NCBI RefSeq assembly: GCF_900187015.1 | Contig: NZ_LT906479.1 | Span: 4,836,001-4,900,000 of the forward strand | Direction: 5' to 3' | Source: Serratia ficaria | GTDB taxonomy: Bacteria > Pseudomonadota > Gammaproteobacteria > Enterobacterales > Enterobacteriaceae | Length of the DNA stretch: 64,000 nucleotides | Part shown: in pieces, positions 1 to 9,794 of the stretch | Layout of the letters: each line of letters begins with the position of its first letter | Numbering within the stretch: the first letter of the stretch is position 1 | Made by a program: the position numbers and the translations under genes | The notes under the pieces: model-generated | What the model was told of the DNA's origin: nothing | The model's input: the letters and a program-made list of their open reading frames with translations, nothing else | Databases searched by the model: none

Positions 1-416
1 CACAGCAGCGGGAACAGGGTTACCGACAGGCGCTGGCCGAACTGGGGCTGGACTATTGCCGGGTGGAATACGTTGAGGGGCTGGAATATGCCGCCGGCGC
101 GCTGGCGATGAGCCGGCTGCTGGACGCGCAACCGCGGCCGGATGCGGTGTTCGCCATCTCCGACGTGATCGCCGGCGGCGCGATGAGCACCCTGCACCGG
201 CAGGGGTTGGCGATCCCGGCTGAGGTGGCGGTAATGGGCTTCGACGGCGTGCCGTTCGGCGCCGTCACCACCCCGCCGCTGACCACCGTCGAACAGCCGA
301 TGCACCAGTTTGGCGTGCGTAGCGTGCAGTTGCTGCTGGAAAAAATCAAAAACCCGCAGCAGCCGCCGAGCAATGACGTGCTCGACTGGCGGCTGGTGCG
401 ACGCGGTTCGGCCTGA
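1..416 (+). CDS. LacI-family transcriptional regulator, C-terminal part
   Basis: The 5' end lies outside the window; the reading frame is open from base 3. What remains, about 137 residues, is the C-terminal half of a periplasmic-binding-protein-like LacI sensor domain. It shows the typical stretches FAISDVIAGGAMSTL (residues contributing to the effector cleft), VAVMGFDGVPFG and TTVEQPMHQFG. The DNA-binding helix-turn-helix is off-window, so the regulon cannot be guessed. The gene converges with the phzF-like gene and their stop codons are adjacent (416 and 417), so no room remains for a separate terminator. Family assignment is secure; the specific gene and its ligand are unknown. Confidence 0.85.
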   Translation, partial: QQREQGYRQALAELGLDYCRVEYVEGLEYAAGALAMSRLLDAQPRPDAVFAISDVIAGGAMSTLHRQGLAIPAEVAVMGFDGVPFGAVTTPPLTTVEQPMHQFGVRSVQLLLEKIKNPQQPPSNDVLDWRLVRRGSA

Positions 417-1199
417 TTACAGGCTGATTTCACCGCGTAAAAATGTCTGCGCATAGCCGCCGATCAGCGTGCGATCGCCCTTCTGCTCGCAGAACAACTC
501 GCCGCCGCGCGCCGAGATCTGCCGCGCGTGCAGCCGGTGGCGGCCAAGACGCGCCGTCCAGTAAGGCAGCAGCGTGCAGTGCGCTGAGCCGGTTACCGGA
601 TCTTCGCCGCCGTCCAGGGTGAAATAGCGCGAGACGAAGTCCACGTCCTCGCCCGGCGCGCTGACGATCACCGCGCGGCCGGCCAACGCGATCAACGCCG
701 GGATATCCGGCTGCAACGCCCGCAGCTGCGCCTCATTCCCCAACACCGCCAGCAGCGCGTTGGCCTGCCACACTTCCTGCGGCCTGGCGCCCAGCAGCGC
801 CGCCAGCCCGGCGGGCTCCGCGACCTTCTGCGGCGGCCGCGACGGGAAATCGAGCACCAGGCGCTCGCCGTCCTGCGCGTCGCGCTTGACGTACAGCTCG
901 CCGCCGGCCGAGCGGAAACGGATATCCTGCAGCGCCGGATTGACCGCGCTGAACATCACGTGCGCGGCCGCCAGCGTGCCGTGCCCGCACAGGTCCACTT
1001 CACGCTCGGGGGTGAACCAGCGGATCGCCGTCATGTCGCCGTCATCCCAGACGAAACTGGTTTCCGGCAGGCCGATTTCGTTGGCGATGGCCTGCATCCG
1101 CGCCGCCGGCAGCGGCTGCGGCAACAGGCAAACGCCGGCCGGATTGCCGCGCAGGCCGTCACCGGTAAAGGCGACGACGTGGAAATAGTTTTCCGTCAT
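417..1199 (-). CDS. PhzF-family phenazine biosynthesis-like protein
   Basis: The 260-residue protein has the PhzF/diaminopimelate-epimerase-like fold signatures: RGNPAGV near residues 17-23, PETSFV with the likely catalytic Glu46, LCGHGTLAAAHV in the middle of the N-domain, and DPVTGSAHC in the C-domain. Known members isomerise small molecules (PhzF itself acts in phenazine synthesis), but most enteric homologues such as YddE have no known substrate. It is somewhat shorter than YddE. The ATG at 1199 has a GAGG Shine-Dalgarno seven bases upstream, lying over the end of the LysE-type gene, only nine bases away, so the two are probably co-transcribed. No phenazine genes are nearby, so a role in phenazine production should not be inferred. 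Confidence 0.85.
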   Translation of the reverse strand: MTENYFHVVAFTGDGLRGNPAGVCLLPQPLPAARMQAIANEIGLPETSFVWDDGDMTAIRWFTPEREVDLCGHGTLAAAHVMFSAVNPALQDIRFRSAGGELYVKRDAQDGERLVLDFPSRPPQKVAEPAGLAALLGARPQEVWQANALLAVLGNEAQLRALQPDIPALIALAGRAVIVSAPGEDVDFVSRYFTLDGGEDPVTGSAHCTLLPYWTARLGRHRLHARQISARGGELFCEQKGDRTLIGGYAQTFLRGEISL

Positions 1200-1208
1200 A
1201 ACATGTCC

Positions 1209-1811
1209 TCAGTGCCAGATCAGCAACACGCAGGCTGCGGTCAACAACCCCATGGAAACGTTGAAGATAATCCAGGCTTTCTTGCTGCGCAGCAGGCGGC
1301 CGATCACCGTGCCGAATCCCAGCCAGATAATGCCGGCGATAATATTCACCACCAGAATGCCCAACGCAATCGCCGCGATGGAATGGTTATACTCGTCGCC
1401 CGCCAGGCTGAAGCTCGCCACCGCGCCCAGCGCCATCAGCCAGGCCTTGGGGTTGAGGAACTGCAGCAGCCAGCCCTGATACAAACGCACCGGTTTGGGC
1501 GGCGCCACGTCGGTCTCCAGCTTTTCATAGGCGGCGGTGGCGACTTTCCACGCCAGCCACAGCAGATACAGGCTACCGAGAATTTTCAGGATCAGGTGCA
1601 GCGACGGGTAAACCAGGATCAGGCTGCCGACGCCGAACGCCACCAGCAGCAGGATGCTTTGCATGCCGAGCATGATGCCGATCATCAGCCACAGCGAGCG
1701 CATAAAGCCGAAATTGGCGCCGGAGGTGGTCAGTAACATATTATTGGGGCCAGGCGTGATGGCGGCTACCCACAGGAAGCCTAACATCGAAAGAAATAAA
1801 CTCAGTTCCAT
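1209..1811 (-). CDS. LysE-family amino-acid exporter
   Basis: About 200 residues and almost wholly hydrophobic, with around six predicted membrane segments, as in LysE/RhtB translocators. The family motif TPGPNN sits near the N-terminus, in the first helix. Such proteins export amino acids (lysine, homoserine, threonine and others) from the cytoplasm; this substrate is not identifiable. I chose the ATG at 1811 because GAGGAG lies about ten bases before it; an in-frame GTG at 1829 lies within that ribosome site. It precedes the phzF-like gene by nine bases on the same strand and diverges from yheT across a gap of about 120 bp that must hold both promoters. Confidence 0.85.
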   Translation of the reverse strand: MELSLFLSMLGFLWVAAITPGPNNMLLTTSGANFGFMRSLWLMIGIMLGMQSILLLVAFGVGSLILVYPSLHLILKILGSLYLLWLAWKVATAAYEKLETDVAPPKPVRLYQGWLLQFLNPKAWLMALGAVASFSLAGDEYNHSIAAIALGILVVNIIAGIIWLGFGTVIGRLLRSKKAWIIFNVSMGLLTAACVLLIWH

Positions 1812-1930
1812 GAGGCGGGTGCTCCTCACCCAGGTCGCTTTTTTGCAGTATTATTGTCAATTCATGGTATTGAAGCTAACAGTGCGCTATTGATCTCACA
1901 ATAGCCGCCAACAAGATTTTTATTCAGGTT

Positions 1931-2911
1931 ATGCATGAATCTTTTCGCCCCCTGAGCGGGGCCAGCAATCCGCACCTGCAAACGCTATTGCCGCGGCTGG
2001 TGCGCCGCCGCGTGTTGTTGAAACCGCACTGGCAGCGGCTGGAATTGCCCGACGGCGATTTTGTCGATCTCGCCTGGAGCGAGGACCCCGCGCTGGCCGG
2101 CGACAAACCGCGCGTGGTGCTGTTCCACGGCCTGGAAGGCAACTTCTACAGCCCGTACGCACACGGCCTGCTCAACGCCTGGCGCGAAAAAGGCTGGCTC
2201 GGCGTGGTGATGCATTTTCGCGGCTGCAGCGGCGTGCCCAATCGCAAGCAGCGCATCTACCATTCCGGTGAAACCGAAGACGCCCGCTTCTTCCTGCAGT
2301 GGCTGCGCGCCACTTACGGTACGGCGCCGACCGCCGCGGTGGGCGTCTCGCTCGGCGGCAACATGCTGGCCTGTTATCTGGCCCAGCAGGGCGCCGACAG
2401 CCTGCTGCAGGCGGCGGTGGTGGTATCGGCGCCGCTGATGCTGGAACCCTGTTCGTTCCGCATGGATCAGGGATTTTCCCGCGTTTATCAGCGCTATCTG
2501 CTGGGGCAGCTGAAGCAAAACGCCACCCGCAAGCTGCTGCACTATCCGGACACCCTGCCGCTCAGGCTGCCGCAGCTCAATCGCCTGCGGCGCATCCGCG
2601 AGTTCGACGACGCCATCACCTCGCGCATCCACGGCTTCAGCGACGCCACCGATTATTACCGGCGCTGCAGCGCGCTGCCGTTGCTGCCGGCGATCCAAAC
2701 GCCGCTGCTGATCATCCATGCGAAGGACGATCCCTTCATGACCGATGAAGTGATCCCCGAAGTCGCCAACCTGCCGCGCAACATCGAATACCAGCTGACC
2801 GAGTTTGGCGGCCACGTCGGCTTCGTTGGCGGCACGCTGAAAAAACCGCAAATGTGGCTGGAATATCGCATTCCATCCTGGCTATCCCCTTATCTGGACA
2901 TCCCGACGTGA
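1931..2911 (+). CDS. yheT: YheT-family alpha/beta hydrolase
   Basis: The 326-residue protein resembles E. coli YheT, a cytoplasmic alpha/beta-hydrolase of unknown substrate. Visible signatures are the oxyanion-region [13 protein letters not shown] near residues 63-75, [10 protein letters not shown] near residues 95-104, the nucleophile elbow GVSLGGNML near residues 138-146, and the late Asp and His parts of the triad in HAKDDPFM and GGHVGF. It starts at the ATG at 1931. The stop codon overlaps the yheU start by four bases, so the pair is probably translationally coupled, and prkB follows in the order known from E. coli (yheT-yheU-prkB). Confidence 0.93.
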   Translation: MHESFRPLSGASNPHLQTLLPRLVRRRVLLKPHWQRLELPDGDFVDLAWSEDPALAGDKPRVVLFHGLEGNFYSPYAHGLLNAWREKGWLGVVMHFRGCSGVPNRKQRIYHSGETEDARFFLQWLRATYGTAPTAAVGVSLGGNMLACYLAQQGADSLLQAAVVVSAPLMLEPCSFRMDQGFSRVYQRYLLGQLKQNATRKLLHYPDTLPLRLPQLNRLRRIREFDDAITSRIHGFSDATDYYRRCSALPLLPAIQTPLLIIHAKDDPFMTDEVIPEVANLPRNIEYQLTEFGGHVGFVGGTLKKPQMWLEYRIPSWLSPYLDIPT

Positions 2912-3141
2912 TTATCCCCTGGAAAGAATTGGCAACCGACACCCTGAACAGCCTGATCGAATCCTTTGTGCTGCGGGAAGGCACCGACTACGGCGAACAT
3001 GAACGCTCGCTGGAACAGAAGGTGGAAGACGTGCGCCGCCAGCTGAAAAGCGGCGAAGTGGTGCTGATGTGGTCGGAGCTGCATGAAACCGTCAACATCA
3101 TGCCGCGCGGGCAGCTACGCGCCGGGCAGGAAGAAATTTAG
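2908..3141 (+). CDS. yheU: YheU-family small protein
   Basis: A 77-residue acidic cytoplasmic protein of the UPF0270 family; E. coli YheU has 72 residues and no known function. The segments [17 protein letters not shown] and [12 protein letters not shown] are as I recall them in YheU. The start is the GTG at 2908, which overlaps the yheT stop (GTGA) and aligns with the YheU N-terminus (V/L-IPW). A longer in-frame reading from 2854 would lie wholly within yheT and has no family support. The overlap suggests translation of yheU depends on ribosomes finishing yheT. Confidence 0.9.
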   Translation: MIIPWKELATDTLNSLIESFVLREGTDYGEHERSLEQKVEDVRRQLKSGEVVLMWSELHETVNIMPRGQLRAGQEEI

Positions 3142-3297
3142 TGGTTATCGGTTCTATGACTGACGGAAAAAATCAGGTAACAATGGGCCATTGCAAACCA
3201 GCGCGCGAGATTTTGCCCCCGGCGAAAGGGCGTCAAACAAACCCATAACCATATCTGAATCTGACGCCGGCGCATTTAACACGGAGTGACAACCATC

Positions 3298-4167
3298 ATG
3301 TCTGCCAAACATCCCGTTATCGCGGTGACCGGCTCCAGCGGAGCCGGCACCACCACCACCAGCGTGGCGTTCCGCAAGATTTTCCAGCAGCTCAACATTC
3401 GCGCCGCGGAGCTCGAAGGCGACAGCTTCCACCGCTATACCCGGCCGGAAATGGACGCGGCGATCCGCAAGGCGCGCGACCTGGGGCGGCATATCAGCTA
3501 CTTCGGCCCCGAGGCCAACGATTTCGGCCTGCTGCAGCAGAGCTTTATCGAGTACGGCAAAAACGGCACCGGCCGCTCGCGCAAGTACCTGCACACCTAT
3601 GACGAGGCGGTGCCCTACAATCAGGTGCCCGGCACCTTCACCCCCTGGGAGCCGCTGCCGGCGCCGACCGACGTGCTGTTTTACGAGGGCCTGCACGGCG
3701 GCGTGGTCACCGAACACAACGACGTGGCCAACCATGTCGACCTGCTGGTCGGGGTGGTGCCGATAGTCAACCTGGAATGGATCCAGAAGCTGATCCGCGA
3801 TACCGGCGAGCGCGGCCATTCCCGCGAGGCGGTGATGGACTCTGTCGTGCGTTCGATGGAAGACTACATCAACTACATTACGCCGCAGTTCTCGCGCACC
3901 CACATCAACTTCCAGCGCGTGCCGACGGTGGACACCTCCAACCCGTTCGCCGCCAAGGCGATCCCCTCGCTGGATGAAAGCTTCGTGGTGATCCACTTCC
4001 GCGGGCTGGATCAGATTGATTTCCCCTACCTGCTGGCGATGCTGCAGGGCTCGTTCATCTCGCACATCAACACGCTGGTGGTGCCGGGCGGCAAAATGGG
4101 GCTGGCGATGGAGCTGATTATGGCGCCGCTGGTGCAACGGCTGCTGGAAGGCAAGAAGATCGAATGA
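3298..4167 (+). CDS. prkB: Phosphoribulokinase-like protein PrkB
   Basis: 289 residues, the same length as E. coli PrkB and nearly identical to it as recalled. The P-loop GSSGAGTTTTS is at residues 12-22, followed by LEGDSFHRYTRPEMD with the conserved substrate-binding aspartate. The family phosphorylates ribulose 5-phosphate in Calvin-cycle organisms, but enterics lack RuBisCO, so the real substrate here is unsettled. The ATG at 3298 follows CGGAG by about 11 bases; an upstream in-frame GTG (3286) overlaps that ribosome site and was rejected. It lies 156 bp after yheU and converges with yhfA. Confidence 0.92.
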   Translation: MSAKHPVIAVTGSSGAGTTTTSVAFRKIFQQLNIRAAELEGDSFHRYTRPEMDAAIRKARDLGRHISYFGPEANDFGLLQQSFIEYGKNGTGRSRKYLHTYDEAVPYNQVPGTFTPWEPLPAPTDVLFYEGLHGGVVTEHNDVANHVDLLVGVVPIVNLEWIQKLIRDTGERGHSREAVMDSVVRSMEDYINYITPQFSRTHINFQRVPTVDTSNPFAAKAIPSLDESFVVIHFRGLDQIDFPYLLAMLQGSFISHINTLVVPGGKMGLAMELIMAPLVQRLLEGKKIE

Positions 4168-4173
4168 TAGCGC

Positions 4174-4199
4174 ACGGGCGCAGCGCTGGCCGCGCCCGT
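4174..4199. terminator. Hairpin between convergent prkB and yhfA
   Basis: A perfect 8-bp stem (ACGGGCGC with GCGCCCGT) closes a 10-base loop right after the prkB stop. Only a poor T-run follows on either strand, so it is a weak or uncertain terminator. Confidence 0.45.
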
Positions 4200-4206
4200 T
4201 AACCGG

Positions 4207-4614
4207 TTATTCCGGGCTGCGGATCTCGAAGCTGTGGGTCACGCTGGCGGCCTTGTTCAGCATCAGCGCGACCGAACAATACTTCTCGGCCGACAGGTTG
4301 ACCGCCCGCTCAACGATCTTGTCGGTCAGATGCTGGCCGGTCACGATGAAATGCAGGTTGATACGGGTAAACAGGCGCGGCGCTTCTTCGCGGCGTTCGG
4401 AGGTCAGTTTGACTTCGCAGTCGCGCACGTCGTTGCGGCCTTTTTGCAGGATCGACACCACGTCGATCGCGCTGCAGCCGCCCACCGACATCAGCACCAT
4501 TTCCATCGGGCTGGGCGCCTTGTCGCCGGCGTTGCCGTCCATCAGCACCTGATGGCCTGACGCCGATTCACCCAGAAACGTTAACCCTTCCACCCACTTG
4601 ACTCTTGCCTGCAT
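4207..4614 (-). CDS. yhfA: OsmC-family protein YhfA
   Basis: 135 residues, matching E. coli YhfA (134) along its length. OsmC/Ohr-fold proteins are dimeric peroxiredoxin-like enzymes; YhfA itself has no established substrate. The family cysteine region GGCSAIDVVSILQKGR is near residues 47-62 and the second catalytic cysteine region SAEKYCSVALML near residues 107-118. I start it at the ATG at 4614, which aligns with the E. coli MQARVKW start and has GGAG eight bases before it, rather than at the upstream in-frame GTG at 4623. It is divergent from crp across the crp regulatory region, as in E. coli. Confidence 0.9.
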   Translation of the reverse strand: MQARVKWVEGLTFLGESASGHQVLMDGNAGDKAPSPMEMVLMSVGGCSAIDVVSILQKGRNDVRDCEVKLTSERREEAPRLFTRINLHFIVTGQHLTDKIVERAVNLSAEKYCSVALMLNKAASVTHSFEIRSPE

Positions 4615-4994
4615 ACTGGTCACTCCGGTTGATTTCTTAAAATCAGGGTACGCTTTCGCATAGAAACAGGCAACGGAACCTGATGCTAATCATGCTGAAG
4701 CGAGACAACACAAGACACCCGCCTTACTCTGTGCTACAAACAGAGCCGCAATAAATCTTTCCGGGACACTGATTTCAGGGAAACGCCCAGGGAAAGGCTC
4801 CTTTACCGGTATGTTAATAGAATGTAGCTTGCAGCTCTCCCGGCAAGTTAATATGCTAGAGCGACAGCGTATATTTATGACACGCCTCAAAACCTGCCGA
4901 TAGCCCTCGCTCAGACAACGGCTACAGGCACGTTTTACAGGGAACTCTGACCCCTGTGACACAAGGCAGCGATAACAACAGAGGATAACAGCGA
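4615..4994 (+). promoter_or_regulatory. yhfA-crp intergenic region with crp promoter
   Basis: A 380-bp gap without a convincing gene. A likely sigma-70 promoter for crp has TTGCAG at 4829-4834, a 17-bp spacer and TATGCT at 4852-4857; the same TATGCT hexamer is the -10 I recall for the E. coli crp promoter. The predicted transcript starts near 4864 and gives a leader of about 130 nt, in line with the long crp leader of enterics. The sequence just before the ATG (AACAGAGGATAAC, Shine-Dalgarno included) is also shared with E. coli. E. coli crp is autoregulated by CRP sites in this region; I see only half-sites here (TGTGA at 4955-4959), so autoregulation is not shown by the sequence. Confidence 0.65.
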
Positions 4995-5627
4995 ATGGTT
5001 CTCGGCAAACCGCAAACAGACCCTACTCTCGAATGGTTCCTGTCTCATTGCCATATCCACAAATATCCATCGAAGAGTACGCTGATTCACCAAGGTGAAA
5101 AGGCCGAAACGCTTTACTACATCGTGAAAGGCTCCGTAGCGGTGCTGATCAAGGATGAAGAAGGTAAAGAGATGATCCTGTCCTACCTCAACCAGGGGGA
5201 TTTCATCGGCGAGCTCGGATTGTTTGAAGAAGGTCAGGAGCGCAGCGCCTGGGTTCGGGCGAAGACCGCCTGTGAAGTGGCTGAAATTTCCTATAAGAAA
5301 TTCCGTCAGCTGATCCAGGTTAACCCAGACATCCTGATGCGCCTGTCCGCCCAGATGGCAAGCCGCCTGCAGGTCACCTCCGAGAAAGTGGGCAACCTCG
5401 CCTTCCTGGACGTTACCGGCCGCATCGCGCAAACCCTGCTGAACCTGGCGAAACAGCCTGATGCCATGACCCACCCGGACGGCATGCAGATCAAGATCAC
5501 CCGTCAAGAAATCGGCCAGATCGTCGGCTGCTCACGCGAAACCGTTGGCCGTATTCTGAAAATGCTGGAAGACCAAAACCTGATCTCCGCCCACGGCAAA
5601 ACCATTGTCGTCTACGGCACGCGTTAA
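4995..5627 (+). CDS. crp: cAMP receptor protein (CRP)
   Basis: 210 residues, the global cAMP-dependent activator/repressor of carbon metabolism. The N-terminal cyclic-nucleotide-binding domain includes the phosphate-binding cassette [15 protein letters not shown] (residues 72-86), with the Arg and Ser that bind cAMP. The dimer helix follows, then the C-terminal helix-turn-helix [20 protein letters not shown] with recognition residues R, E and R. As recalled, it is identical to E. coli CRP except for one visible change in the C-helix: ASRLQ instead of ARRLQ, that is Ser at mature position 122, next to the conserved Arg123. Candidate targets in this window include pckA, malT and the nudE-igaA gap. 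Confidence 0.98.
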   Translation: MVLGKPQTDPTLEWFLSHCHIHKYPSKSTLIHQGEKAETLYYIVKGSVAVLIKDEEGKEMILSYLNQGDFIGELGLFEEGQERSAWVRAKTACEVAEISYKKFRQLIQVNPDILMRLSAQMASRLQVTSEKVGNLAFLDVTGRIAQTLLNLAKQPDAMTHPDGMQIKITRQEIGQIVGCSRETVGRILKMLEDQNLISAHGKTIVVYGTR

Positions 5628-5633
5628 TCACTG

Positions 5634-5664
5634 AAAAAACGGCGCAGCGATGCGCCGTTTTTTT
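5634..5664 (+). terminator. Rho-independent terminator of crp
   Basis: Stem CGGCGCA/TGCGCCG with a GCGA tetraloop, flanked by six A and seven T residues. It starts six bases after the crp stop, and the A-tract also makes it usable on the other strand. Confidence 0.92.
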
Positions 5665-5678
5665 ATCTGCAGCCTGCG

Positions 5679-7757
5679 ATGTGGCGCCGCCTGATCTACC
5701 ACCCCGAAGTCAACTACGCACTGCGGCAAACGCTGGTGCTGTGCCTGCCGGTACTGCTCGGCCTGCTGATTGGCCAGCTGCAGCTCGGCCTGCTGTTTTC
5801 GCTGGTTCCCGCCTGCTGCAACATCGCCGGGCTGGACACGCCCCATAAACGCTTCTTTAAACGTCTGATCGTCGGCGGTTCGCTGTTCGCGCTCAGCAGC
5901 CTGCTGTTGCAACAGGCGCTGCTGTGGCAGGTGCCGCTGCCGGCGCTGATGCTCGGCCTGGCGCTGCTGCTCGGCGTCAGCGGGGAAATCAGCCCGCTGC
6001 ACGCCCGGCTGCTGCCGGCGGCGCTGGTGGCCGCCATTTTTTCCCTCAGCATGGCCGGTACGGTGCCGATCTGGCAGGCGCCGCTGCTGTACGTCATCGG
6101 CACCGCCTGGTACGGCCTGTTCACCTGGTTCTGGTTCAAGCTGTGGAAAGAGCAGCCGATGCGCGAGTCTTTGAGCCAGCTGTATCTGGAGCTGGCGGAC
6201 TACTGCGAGGCCAAATATTCGCTGCTGACCCAGCACACCGATCCGCAAACCGCGCTGCCGCCGCTGCTGGTGCGCCAGCAAAAGGTGATGGATCTGATCG
6301 GCCTGCTGTATCAGCAGCTCAACTTCCTGCCGCACGCCAGCAATCTGGAGCAAAAACGCCTGCTGCGCACCTTCCAGGTGGCGCTGGATCTGCAGGAGCA
6401 CATTACCGTCAGCCTGCATCAGCCGGAAGAGGTGCAAAAACTGGTGGAGCAAAGCCAGGCCGAAGCGATTATCCGCCGCAACGCCCAGGTGATCGCCGGC
6501 CGGCTGCGCGTGGTGGCGCACGATATCCTCTATCATCAGCATTCGCAGCGCTTCAATATGACCCATGAACTGGCGGCGTTGGAGAAGGTGGCGGCGCAGC
6601 ATGCCGACAACCCGGTCGGCCAGTTCTGCTATTACCATTTCAGCCGCATCGCCCGCCTGCTGCGCACCCAGCGCCCGCTGTACCGTCGCGATCTGATGGC
6701 CAATCAGAGCCGCCTGCCGTTCTGGCCGGCGCTGGCCAGCTACCTGTCGTTCAGGTCCAACGCCCTGCGCAACGCCGCGCGGCTGGGCGTCACGCTGGCG
6801 CTCGGCAGCAGCCTGGGGATGATGTTCAACCTGCCCAAGCCTTACTGGATCCTGTTGACCATCATGCTGGTGAGCCAGAACGGCTACAATGCCACCCGGG
6901 TGCGGATCCAGCACCGTGCGCTCGGCACCCTGGCCGGGCTGATGATCGCCGCCGGCCTGCTGCGGCTGCAGCTGCCGGAGGCCGAAACCCTGAGCATCAT
7001 GTTGGCGATCACGCTGCTGGCCTACCTGGTTTCGCGGAAAAACTACGGGCTGGCGGTCATCGGCTTCACGGTTACCGCGGTGTACACCCTGCAGCTGCTG
7101 GCGCTGAACGGCTCCCATTTCCTGGTGCCGCGCCTGGTCGATACGCTGATTGGCTGCGTGCTGGTCTTCGGCGGCACCATCTGGCTGTGGCCGCAGTGGC
7201 AAAGCGGCCTGCTGCGCAAAAACGCGCACCAGGCGCTGGAAAACGATCAGCGCGCGCTGCGGCTGATGCTGGAAGAACGGGAGCCGGATCCCGCCGCGCT
7301 GGCCTATGCGCGCATGCAGGTCAATCAGGCGCATAATGCGCTGTTCACCTCGCTGAATCAGGCGATGCAGGAACCGGGATTCGCTTCGGATTATCTGGCG
7401 GATATGCGGCTGTGGGTCACCCACAGCCAGTTTATCGTCGAGCACCTCAACGCCATGACCATCCTGGCGCGCGAGCACTACATGCTGACGCCAACGCTGG
7501 CGGAAGAGTACCTGCAAACCTGTGAAATCGCGCTGCAAAGCTGCCAGCAGCGGCTGGAATACGACGGGCCGAGCAGCAGCAACAGCGGCATCATGCAGCC
7601 GCCGGATCTGCATCCCGACATGCCGGTCACCGAGATGGAACGCCACCTGCGGCGCATCCTGTCGCACCTGAGCGTGATGCACACCATTTCGTCGCTGGCC
7701 TGGAGCCAGCGCCCGCACCACGGCATCTGGCTGAAACGCAAGCTGCGCGATCAATAA
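5679..7757 (+). CDS. yhfK: YhfK, FUSC-family inner-membrane protein
   Basis: 692 residues, close to E. coli YhfK (about 700), and the gene between crp and argD as in E. coli. It has the FUSC/YccS architecture: an N-terminal block of membrane helices (roughly residues 15-150), a cytoplasmic helical middle (about 150-360), a second membrane block (about 370-510, with KPYWILLTIMLVSQNGY at its start), and a soluble tail ending HHGIWLKRKLRD. Related proteins (AaeB, YccS) are putative aromatic-acid or efflux components; YhfK has no proven substrate. The ATG at 5679 lies 15 bases after the crp terminator, so its promoter must overlap that region or it depends on read-through. Confidence 0.92.
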   Translation: MWRRLIYHPEVNYALRQTLVLCLPVLLGLLIGQLQLGLLFSLVPACCNIAGLDTPHKRFFKRLIVGGSLFALSSLLLQQALLWQVPLPALMLGLALLLGVSGEISPLHARLLPAALVAAIFSLSMAGTVPIWQAPLLYVIGTAWYGLFTWFWFKLWKEQPMRESLSQLYLELADYCEAKYSLLTQHTDPQTALPPLLVRQQKVMDLIGLLYQQLNFLPHASNLEQKRLLRTFQVALDLQEHITVSLHQPEEVQKLVEQSQAEAIIRRNAQVIAGRLRVVAHDILYHQHSQRFNMTHELAALEKVAAQHADNPVGQFCYYHFSRIARLLRTQRPLYRRDLMANQSRLPFWPALASYLSFRSNALRNAARLGVTLALGSSLGMMFNLPKPYWILLTIMLVSQNGYNATRVRIQHRALGTLAGLMIAAGLLRLQLPEAETLSIMLAITLLAYLVSRKNYGLAVIGFTVTAVYTLQLLALNGSHFLVPRLVDTLIGCVLVFGGTIWLWPQWQSGLLRKNAHQALENDQRALRLMLEEREPDPAALAYARMQVNQAHNALFTSLNQAMQEPGFASDYLADMRLWVTHSQFIVEHLNAMTILAREHYMLTPTLAEEYLQTCEIALQSCQQRLEYDGPSSSNSGIMQPPDLHPDMPVTEMERHLRRILSHLSVMHTISSLAWSQRPHHGIWLKRKLRDQ

Positions 7758-7778
7758 GGGCGCGGCATGGCCGCGCCC
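7758..7778. terminator. Hairpin between convergent yhfK and argD
   Basis: A perfect 9-bp stem GGGCGCGGC/GCCGCGCCC with the loop ATG sits between the two convergent genes. There is no T-run on either side, so it may only block exonucleases or terminate weakly. Confidence 0.45.
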
Positions 7779-7797
7779 CAATCGTCGCACGCCGGGT

Positions 7798-9039
<1,242 letters not shown>

Positions 9040-9060
9040 TCAGCGTTATCTTGATGATTG

Positions 9061-9099
9061 AGTGAAAATATAATCACAAAATATGCATAAAAAACCAAT
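9061..9099 (-). promoter_or_regulatory. Tandem ARG boxes (ArgR operator) of argD
   Basis: Two 18-bp matches to the palindromic ARG box consensus (wnTGAATwwwwATTCAnw) lie at 9061-9078 (16 of 18 positions) and 9082-9099 (15 of 18), with exactly three bases between them. A 3-bp spacing is the classic arrangement bound by one ArgR hexamer. They stand 46-84 bp upstream of the argD start and downstream of pabA, so argD should have its own arginine-repressed promoter. This is read by eye from the consensus; binding is inferred. Confidence 0.8.
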
Positions 9100-9146
9100 A
9101 AAGGGCAAACGCAAATCGCCTTTGGGGCAAAAAAAATGCCAATGGA

Positions 9147-9722
9147 TTAACTTTTAAGGAAATTATCCAGCAGCCGATGCCCCTGTTCGCTGAGGATACT
9201 CTCCGGATGGAACTGCACCCCCTCCAGCGCCAGCCGGCGATGGCGGATGCCCATGATCTCATCGCGCTCGCCGTCGCGTTCGCTCCAGGCGGTCACCTCG
9301 AAGCAGTCCGGCAGCGTATCGGCCTTCAGCACCAGCGAATGGTAGCGGGTCACGGTGAGCGGATTGTTCAGCCCGCGAAACACCCCGCCATCGCAGTGGC
9401 GGATCGCCGAGGTCTTGCCGTGCATCACCTCGCGGGCGCGCACCACTTCGGCGCCAAACGCCTGGCCCAGCGCCTGATGCCCCAGACAAACGCCGAGGAT
9501 CGGCAACTTGCCGGCAAAGTGACGGATGGCGTCCAGCGAGATGCCGGCTTCGTTCGGGGTGCAGGGACCGGGTGAAATCACCAGGCGCTGCGGCGCCAGC
9601 CGCTCGATATCGGCCAGCTGCAGCGCATCGTTGCGCTTCACCAACACCTCGGCGCCCAATTCGCAGAAGTACTGGTAAAGGTTATAGGTAAAGGAGTCGT
9701 AGTTATCGATCAACAGCAGCAT
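9147..9722 (-). CDS. pabA: Aminodeoxychorismate synthase, glutaminase subunit
   Basis: A 191-residue class I glutamine amidotransferase. It supplies ammonia to PabB for making 4-amino-4-deoxychorismate, the precursor of p-aminobenzoate and folate. The triad is visible: Cys79 in GVCLGHQ, and His and Glu in VQFHPESIL near the C-terminus; the oxyanion segment [11 protein letters not shown] is at about residues 50-60. It is a few residues longer than E. coli PabA (187), mainly from an insert in [13 protein letters not shown]. It lies upstream of argD on the same strand, as in E. coli; the neighbouring E. coli gene fic is missing here. Confidence 0.95.
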   Translation of the reverse strand: MLLLIDNYDSFTYNLYQYFCELGAEVLVKRNDALQLADIERLAPQRLVISPGPCTPNEAGISLDAIRHFAGKLPILGVCLGHQALGQAFGAEVVRAREVMHGKTSAIRHCDGGVFRGLNNPLTVTRYHSLVLKADTLPDCFEVTAWSERDGERDEIMGIRHRRLALEGVQFHPESILSEQGHRLLDNFLKS

Positions 9723-9794
9723 GTTAGGTCCAGCAGAAAAAAGCGCTGCGACAGTTTACTGGTTTAGCCTGCTGCTGCCGACGATAATTTCGGC

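Noticed and set aside
417..1199. Phenazine biosynthesis cluster suggested by the PhzF-like gene
   Set aside because: No other phz genes are nearby and PhzF-like proteins are common in non-producers.
2854..2907. Upstream extension of yheU inside yheT
   Set aside because: The added residues have no family counterpart; the GTG at 2908 overlaps the yheT stop and matches the known YheU N-terminus.
4690..4962. 90-codon minus-strand ORF in the crp upstream region
   Set aside because: It covers the crp promoter, has no ribosome site or conserved sequence and would overlap regulatory elements.
5628..7790. Open frame of 720 codons on the minus strand opposite yhfK
   Set aside because: It mirrors yhfK exactly, is extremely rich in Gln, Arg and His and has no family features: a shadow frame caused by high third-position GC.
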